This document shows, piece after piece, positions 30,501-39,500 of a DNA stretch of 64,000 nucleotides. The translations under genes were made by a program, and so were the position numbers. How positions within the stretch are numbered: the stretch's first letter is position 1; each line of letters opens with the position of its first letter. The notes under the pieces are model-generated. The model was not told the origin of the DNA and did not search any database. It worked only from the letters and a program-made list of their open reading frames with translations. Origin of the DNA: Chondrocystis sp. NIES-4102 (GTDB taxonomy: Bacteria; Cyanobacteriota; Cyanobacteriia; Cyanobacteriales; Xenococcaceae); the NCBI GenBank assembly GCA_002368355.1, contig AP018281.1, positions 3,844,001-3,908,000 on the forward strand, in the 5' to 3' direction.

Positions 30501-33500
30501 CCACTTGTCAAAGACAAACAAAAAGAACTGATTGTTACTTATCCTGGTAAACAGCAAACAATTACTTTCGATCCAGGAGAAATTGCCAAGAAATTAGATG
30601 AGGCAGAATTAAACCCAGAGTTAAAAGAAAAACTCAAAAAGACACCGATCGATCTTGAAGAACCGAAGGTTAGGAAGCGTACTCGAAGACTGGAGGATCT
30701 AGCCGATGGTGCTAGCGGTCTAGAAACGATTATCGATGAAACTTTAGAAATAGCTAAGGAATATTGGGACAGAAGAGCCAAAGAACAGGCAGAAGAAGCC
30801 CTACAGGAGATAGAAGATAAAGTACCAGGTAGAGCTTGGGATATTGTCTTGCCTCTACCCAATCCTGTTAAACCTATTCCTTCTTTTGTAGATCTCAAAC
30901 CAATTGGCGATCGCATAATTAATAGTGATGATTTAATCGCAGAATTACAGCCAGTAGAAGAGACAGAAACCTTTATTCAACCAGGAGTATTAGATTTAAT
31001 TGAATGGGAGTATGAAGAATCACTAGATGAAGAACAGGAAGTACAAAAAATTGTTCTATTTATAAGTACCAGTCCTGATGGAGAAGGCTTGACTCCTGAA
31101 GATGGAGAGTTTGTAGATTGGGATAATGTTGATGAAAATTCTTCTATTTTCACTAAGAGAAATATTCTAGGTAAACAAGTAACTGACTTTAACCCCAATC
31201 GAGTTCTAACTGCTGAAGGAACTTTAATAGAAAATGGAATTATTTGGGAATCATTAGGTGGTCGAGACTTCAATAATTTTGAAGTAGAAGGCATGGATAA
31301 TGCTTTTCCTGTCGGAGATTACCTAAACCTAACTCCTGGTAGGTATTACTACAAGATATGGACTAAACAAGGAAATGGACAAATTATCGAACACGATCCA
31401 TCTTCTTTTGAGTGGTATCCTACAGTCGAGCGCAAAATTATTAAACCTGATGATGATACCGCACTACAACCCGCGCCACCTTTCCCTAGCATCACCGTCA
31501 TTACTCCTGATGCTTACAAAAACGATCCTAATTCCTTCATAAAAGCACATAATTTGGGCTTGAATATTGCCAACAAAATCGACCGTTCCACTGCCGAAGA
31601 TGGTTATGTGTTGCGTTACGAACCGTTGACTGGCGATTGGATTTCGGTAGATGGCGAGGAAATCGCACTTGAAGATCTAGACCGTAATAAACCTCTAGTT
31701 TTGATTACAGATTGGAGCGAAGATTCCCAAGACGACAAATACAACTCTGGTACAGCCGAAGCAGCAGCAGATAGTTTCTTTAGTTCCTTAATTCAACTCG
31801 ACCAAGAGTATCTCGGTGGTTCGATTGGCTTATCGGGTAATATTTACGATCCAAATGGAGATTTAATTTATAATCCAGGTGGTTTATTAAATTCACCTTT
31901 CCATTTTGTTAGCTTTGGTGCTGGTGCGGTAGTCAACACCGAAATTATTCAGCGCATCGGTGCTGCTTTCCCCAAACAGGATGAGAATAACAACGATACT
32001 CGGTTTGTAAATACCTTCCCCGATCTACAGATGACTACTATCGAGCCGAATCAGGGAGATGAGTTTGAGCCTGAAATAACCGTTTGGGATAACGTTACCT
32101 TTGCCGATAATTACTATCAAAATGCGACCGAACCATTTAGCGAAGTTTTAGATAAAGCAGATATTAACATTCCTTTGGGTGCAAATGACTTTAGCCTAAC
32201 CCGTGCTGGCTTTACTGGTAGTCCTTTGGAAAATGGAAATATTAGTAAGAACTCTAACATTAGAGCAGTAGCTTGGTACAAAGGTACGGCTAATATTAAC
32301 GAACACGAAACCTTTATTGACTATCCTATACTTCGCCGACTCGGAGACTTTAGCCAACCTGATTTTTCTGCTCCTGATACTGCGCCTTGGTATGTAGCAG
32401 AACACGAACTAGGAGGACAAATAATTGAAGATGAATTTAGAAATGGACAGTGGGAAGGTAACGGTACTGGTTGGTTCTATTCGATGCTGGGTAATGGTTA
32501 TTTCAAACGTCCCGAACCGATTGAAGGAAAGCGTTCTGTAGCCGAAGATAATACTGCATTAGATAAGCAAAGAGGTGATTTTGCCGTTCCTACCTTGTTT
32601 AACGGTAATTTTGATGTGATCGCTCAACAATTAGATACTCAGCCTATTCCTGGTTGGAGTTTGCATAGTAATGATGAGAATCAAAATTCAACCTTATTGC
32701 AAGGGGCTTTGAAAAAATGGGATGAGATTAGTTCTTTGGCAAATCATCGGACAAAATTAGGCTACAACCCTGCAAATCCAGACTATACACTTGAATTATC
32801 AGGAGGAGAAAGTATTGTTCACAATCGCTTTGTTGTTCCTGATTGGGGTACTCTACGTTTTGATTTGCATACCCCCTCTCTGTTAGGTGGCGATTTAGAT
32901 GTTTTTATCAAAGGTGATGCAGTAGGCTACGAGTCATTTAATGAACTTCAGAGCATTGATTTATCGCCAGCTACGGGAAGAGGCAGACAATATGAGAATG
33001 ACCTTTACAAAATCGGTTATGGAACATCTGGTTTTGAGACATTCCATATTAACTTACCTAGTTCTTTAAGAGGTAAAAGTGTAGAACTAAAATTCGAGCT
33101 TCAAGGGTTTAAAACTGTCTATTTAGATAACGTCTTTTTCCAAAGTGAGCACCTTAGATTTGGTAATCCTACTGAAGCAAGAAGTGCAGAGCCAATAGTT
33201 CCTGATGCTAATAATTTATTGCTTGAAAAGCCTCAATACTCCCTTTCTTACAACGAGACAGCTAAAACTCCAAACTGGGTGAGCTGGCAACTCAATAAAG
33301 CATGGTTAGGAAACACTAGGCGATACAATTATTTCTTGATCGATCCTATTTTGCCTAATGGATTAACCCGAATCAGAACTCAAGATTATGATAATAGTGG
33401 CTACGATAGAGGACACATGTTGCCTTCTAGCCAACGTAATAGAAATAAGAAAGACAATATTGCCACTTTCTTAATGACTAACATTTTGCCTCAAACGGTA

Positions 33501-36500
33501 GATAACAATCAGTTTTTCACTACGTTTCCATCTCCAAATCCTGACCTCAGATCTGCTTGGTACAATTTTGAAAAATACACAAAAGATTTGGCAAATGATG
33601 GTAGAGAACTTTATTTGGTTGCAGGTGGATACGATTTTAATTTCAATGTACAGCCACAAGTAATAAGTAACGCAGATCCAGCCCAAAGTACACGGAGAGG
33701 AGGGCTAACAACGCCATCTATCCTAGATAGTAGAGGAATCCAGATTCCTTCATGGACATGGAAAACAGCAGTTGTTCTCGACCGTCCTGGTCTCGGTATA
33801 GAAGATGTTTCGGCTACTACACCAACTCATGCAATTATTACACCCAATACACCAGAACCAACTTTAACAGAGTTTAATAATGGAGGTGTTCAGCATCCAC
33901 TTGATACTATAATCCCGCTTGATTCTCCTCGTTCCAATATTACTAGTCAAGCTCAGTGGAGAAATTGGGAAACATGGAGGGTCACAGTCGATCAATTAGA
34001 AGATTTATTGAGAACTACACCAGGTTTATCAACCTTCGACTTAATGCCCGAAGTACGTCAAAATATTCAAAATTCTATTGAGGCATCTTTAAGTCCAGTA
34101 GTTTCAGTACCAAACTTTCCACCAGAAGAAGATGATAGTGACTCTTCTGTAGAAGGAGAAGATAATGGTGATGAACCTCTTTCCTCTTTACTTCTTGGTA
34201 CAGAGAATCAACCCCTGACAGGTTTAATCTTCAACGGGGTGAGGTCCTTCCAGGAAAGTTCCATCGGGCAGAGTGGTGTCACAGAAGAAAGCACTTTCGT
34301 ACCAAGCACCTTCGTCTTTAGCTCCAGTCATATTAGCCCCAGTCAAATCAACTCCAGTCATGTTAGCCCCGCGAAGGTCGGCATTCCTGAGATCGGCTCG
34401 AATCAACTTGGCACCTTCAAAGATAGAACCACTCAAATCAGCATCACTGAAACAAACTTTGGTCAAGTTGGTAAGCCTAAAACAAGATCGAATAAGTTTA
34501 GTGCCACTGAAAGCACAAGCACGCATATCATTGGCACTGAAGTTAGTCCCACTAAGATCTCCTTCGGAAAAGTTGACTCCGTTGATAGCTTGTCCGACAG
34601 GATTGTTCTCTTCCCATCCAGTAGCCCTGCTCAAGTCAGCATTAGTGAGTTCAATTCCAAAGAACTCTTTATCCCCAGCAGCATAGCGAGCGAAGAATTC
34701 ATCAGCAGTAATTTTCATGATTTGACACCTCAAATAATTAATGTACTAAATAATACCGCAACCAACATCTGGTCAGATTTACTGCAAACCGAAACCCAAC
34801 TAGACATCGATTTCCAAATTACCGACCTACCCACAGGACAACTGGCAGAAGCAACTATCACTGGTTTCGATGACTCTGGAGTACCCAATGCAGGAACAAT
34901 CCTCATCGACCATGATGCCAATGGTGTCGGTTGGTTCATTGACTCTACTCCGCTTGAGAGTTCGGAGTTCGGAGTTCAGAATTCGGAAACTTATCTACTT
35001 GCTGCTGCCGATTCCGAAGCCAATGGTAAATACGATTTACTAACTGCCGTTCTTCACGAACTAGCTCACCTTTATGGTTTTATCGACGGTTATGCAGGCT
35101 ACAGCGATCGCCTAGAAACCAAAAACGGCACTACTAAATTCATTGGTGATGACTTCACCACCACTCTTAATGGGGAACATCTAGATAAAGAAGCTCATCC
35201 TCACGATTTGATGAATACTCATCTTGCTCCTGGAGTACGGAAGTTACCTTCGGAGTTGAATGTTCAGATACTACAGGCTATCCTTGCTGATGAAGACGGG
35301 GGGACTCGGAGACTAGGGGACGGGGAGAAACTAGATGCAGCTTTAACTTCAGATCCTCTCTTGGCGATCGCTAATGGTGACTTTAGCATCTCCGACACTA
35401 CTACCGATAGCTTTGCTTGGGATACTCGTGGGAAGAGCGGTATCGAATCTGGTCAGGCGATACTGACGGAAGACTCACCTTTCTTGAGCAATTTCACTCA
35501 AACCTTTACCGTACCTGAAGATGCCAAGACCATTCAGTTCAAGTTAATCGGCGCAGAATTAGGGGCGAGCGAACTGGCACCACCAGATGCCTTTGAAGTT
35601 GCTCTCCTCGATGCCAACACTAATCAACCCCTAACCACTACCTCCAATGGTTTAACCGAAACTGATTCCCTACTCAACATTCAAAACGATGGTACGGCAT
35701 ACTTCAGTAACAACGTCAGAATAAACGGTACGACATCAGGAGAGATGATTGATTTAGATAAATCCCGCACCATTACCATCGATATCTCCCATTTAACCCC
35801 AGGTCGTGATGCAACCCTCTACTTCGATCTTCTAGGCTTCGGTGCAGCAGATTCTCGCGTTGTAATTGATGACGTAATTCTTTCCGACCAAAACCTCTTA
35901 CCACCAGTAACTACAGATGATACCGCTACTACTACTCAAAGACAACCTGTAGTTATAGATATCCTCAATAACGATAGGGACGAAGACGGAACTCTTGCAG
36001 TCAATTCAGTCCAAATCCAAACCGAACCCCACTACGGTACAGTAACAGTCAACAACGACGGCACAGTATCCTATACAAGTGAAGATCGCACTATTGGAGA
36101 CGATACTTTTACATACGTAGTTCAGGATTCGGACGGGCAAATATCAGAACCTGCTACTGTAAATGTCACAGTTGAAAACGCCATTCCTGAAATTACTGAA
36201 ATACAAATTCCTAATACTATTACTGAAGGGGACACTACTACATTTACTGCGCTCGCATCCGACCCTGGAAACGATGAACTTACCTATAGTTGGAACTTCG
36301 GTGATGGAAAGACTGCTACTTCCTTAGACACTACTCATACCTATGTCCAGGACGGCGAATATATATTAACTGTTACCGTTGATGATGGCAAAGGTGGAAT
36401 CACAACTTCATCGCTTACTGTTACAGTTAATAATGTTGCTCCTATGATTGAGCGCATAGACAATAAAATTAGTAATGAAGGACAAGAAGTTCAATTTGAT

Positions 36501-39500
36501 TTTAGCTTTAAAGACCCTGGAGTACTCGATACCCATACTGTTACTTGGGACTTTGGAGATGGTAGTAAGATATTAGAAGTAAATAGTGATACTTTATCTA
36601 TAAGTCACATTTATACTAATAATGGCATTTATACCGCTACCATTACTGTTACTGATAGCAATGGAGCGATTGCTACCCAAGACATTACCGTTACAGTAGA
36701 AAATCTCGCTCCTATAATTGAATCAGTTACTGGCGACACTGAAATTAGTGAGGGCGATACCGCGAACTTTAAGGCTGTTGCGTCAGATCCTGGAAACGAT
36801 ACTTTAACTTATACTTGGGACTTTGGTGACGGGGAAACTGATACAGGTATGAATGTTTCTCACACATTTATTAGCAATGGAAACTATACAGTAACCCTAA
36901 CAGTACAAGACTCCGATGGAGCGAGTACTAGTCAAACATTGGATGTTACGGTAAATAATGTTGCCCCTGTAATCGAAAGTATTACGGCAGATTCAGAAAT
37001 TAATGAAGGAGATACTGCGAGCTTTAATGCGCTTACAAGAGATGCGGGTAATGATGAACTGACTCTAACTTGGGACTTTGCCGATGGTTCGGAACAATTA
37101 ACTGTTAATGAATCCGATTTACCTGTCAGCCATCAGTATGCAGATAACGGGAACTACACCGTCACCTTAACCGTTACCGATACTAGTGGGGATAATACCA
37201 GCAGCACCCATCAAATAACAGTTAATAATACTGCTCCTGTTATTACCAGTCTGACTGACGACTTGCTAATTAACGAAGGATCTCGGGTTAATCTAAGTGC
37301 TTTCGCCACTGATGCTGGAGATGATGAACTGACTTATGCTTGGGATTTCGGTGATGGTACGAATACCGTCATGGGTGAAAATGTTGAACACATCTTTGTT
37401 GATAATGGTCTTTATGAGGCGACTGTAACAGTTACCGATGATGATGGTGCATCTACTAGCTCTAGTTTGACTATTACCGTTAACAATGTCGCCCCCATAA
37501 TAGATCCTTGGTTAGATGAAACCGCAACGGAAGGGGATACTGTAGAATTCAATCTCAGCTTTAAAGATCCTGGTAGCTTAGATACTCATACTTTAACTTG
37601 GGACTTTGGCGACGGCAATAAACTATTGACTACCAATGGCGATGAAACTTCTGTTAGCCATATCTATACAGATAATGGTGTTTATACTGCTAGGGTTATT
37701 GTTACTGACAGTAACGGAGCGAGTTCTACTAATACCATGACGGTAACAGTTAATAACGCTGCCCCTGCGCTCGCATCTTTAACGGGAGATACTAATATTG
37801 ATGAGGGTAGTACTGCTAACTTCTCTATAACCGCAAAAGATCCAGGAGACGATACCTTAACTTATACTTGGGACTTCGGTGATGGAGAAACTGCCACAGG
37901 AAAAGATGTTTCTCATATCTTTAGCCAAAATGGAACTTATACCGTTACTGCTACCGTAACTGATGATGATGGTGCATCTACTTCTTCTACAATGGAGGTG
38001 GCAGTTAATAATCTTGCTCCAGTAATTGAATCAATTACAGGTGATACCGAGATCCAGGAAGGAGATACCGCGAGCTTTAATGCACTCGCAATAGATTCAG
38101 GAAAAGATACTCTAACCTATGCTTGGAACTTTGGAGACGGTAGTGAAACCGTAACTGGTAATGAAGTTACTCATGTTTTTGCAGATAATGGTAACTATAC
38201 TGTTGAATTAACTGTTACTGACAGTGATGGATCTTCTACTTCTCAGACTTTAGATGTCAAAGTGAATAATGTTGCACCTATCATTACTGAAGCTAATGGC
38301 AATACTCAAATCAACGAAGGTGATACAGCGAACTTTAATGCACTTGCAATAGATCCAGGAAAAGATACTCTAACTTACACTTGGACGTTAGAAGATGGCA
38401 CTGAATTAAGGGATCAAAATGTTAATTACACCTTTGCTGAAGATGGAGAATACAATGTCAACCTTACCGTCAGTGACTCCGATGGGGCGAGTACCAGTCA
38501 AACTTTGGTTATTACCGTATCTAACGTCGCTCCTATTATTAGCGAACTTGAAGACCAAACCAGTGATGAAGGTCAAACCGTTGAGTTTGAAGGAAACTTC
38601 CAAGATCCTGGTATTTTGGATACTCATACTGTTGAATGGCATTTTGGTGATGGAAATAATGCGGAAAACACTTTAAATCCCACTCATGTTTATACTGATA
38701 ATGGCGAATATGATGCCAGCTTAACTATTACCGATGACGAAGGAGCAGGTACTACAATTGGTTTTAAAGTCATAGTTAACAATGTTGCTCCCACAATTAC
38801 TGAAATTGTCGGTAATAATTCGGTAGATGAAGGTAGTCTAACCACTTTCTTGGCAGTTACAACAGATCCTGGATCTGACGAACTCATCTACACTTGGAAT
38901 TTTGGTGATGGTAGTGAACTTTTAGTTTCCCCAGATCCTTTAACTCCCATTCCCCACATCTATCAAGACAACGGTAACTATACTGTTGATGTAATGGTAA
39001 CAGATGATGATGGTGCTACAGATAGTCAGACCTTTGAAATTACCGTAAATAATGTTAATCCCACCATTGAATCAGTTACAGGGGATACAGAGATTAATGA
39101 GGGAGACACTGCCACATTTGAAGCTTTTGCCAAAGATCCTGGAGACGATACTCTAAGCTATACTTGGAACTTCGGAGATAATAGCGAATCTGTAACGGGT
39201 GAAAATAGTTCTCACCTCTATCAAGATAACGGGGAGTACACTGTAACCCTGACAGTACAAGATGATGATGGCGGAGTTACAATTCAAACTTTAACTGTCA
39301 CAGTTAATAATGTTGCTCCCATTATCGAATACTTAACTGGGGATACTCAAATTCAGGAAGGAAGCACTGCTAACTTTAACGCTGGTGTTATAGATCCAGG
39401 TAATGACGAACTTACTTATATATGGAACTTTGGTGACGGTTCTGAATCTGTGACTGATAGTATAGGTATAATATCCCATACTTATACTAATAATGGGGAA

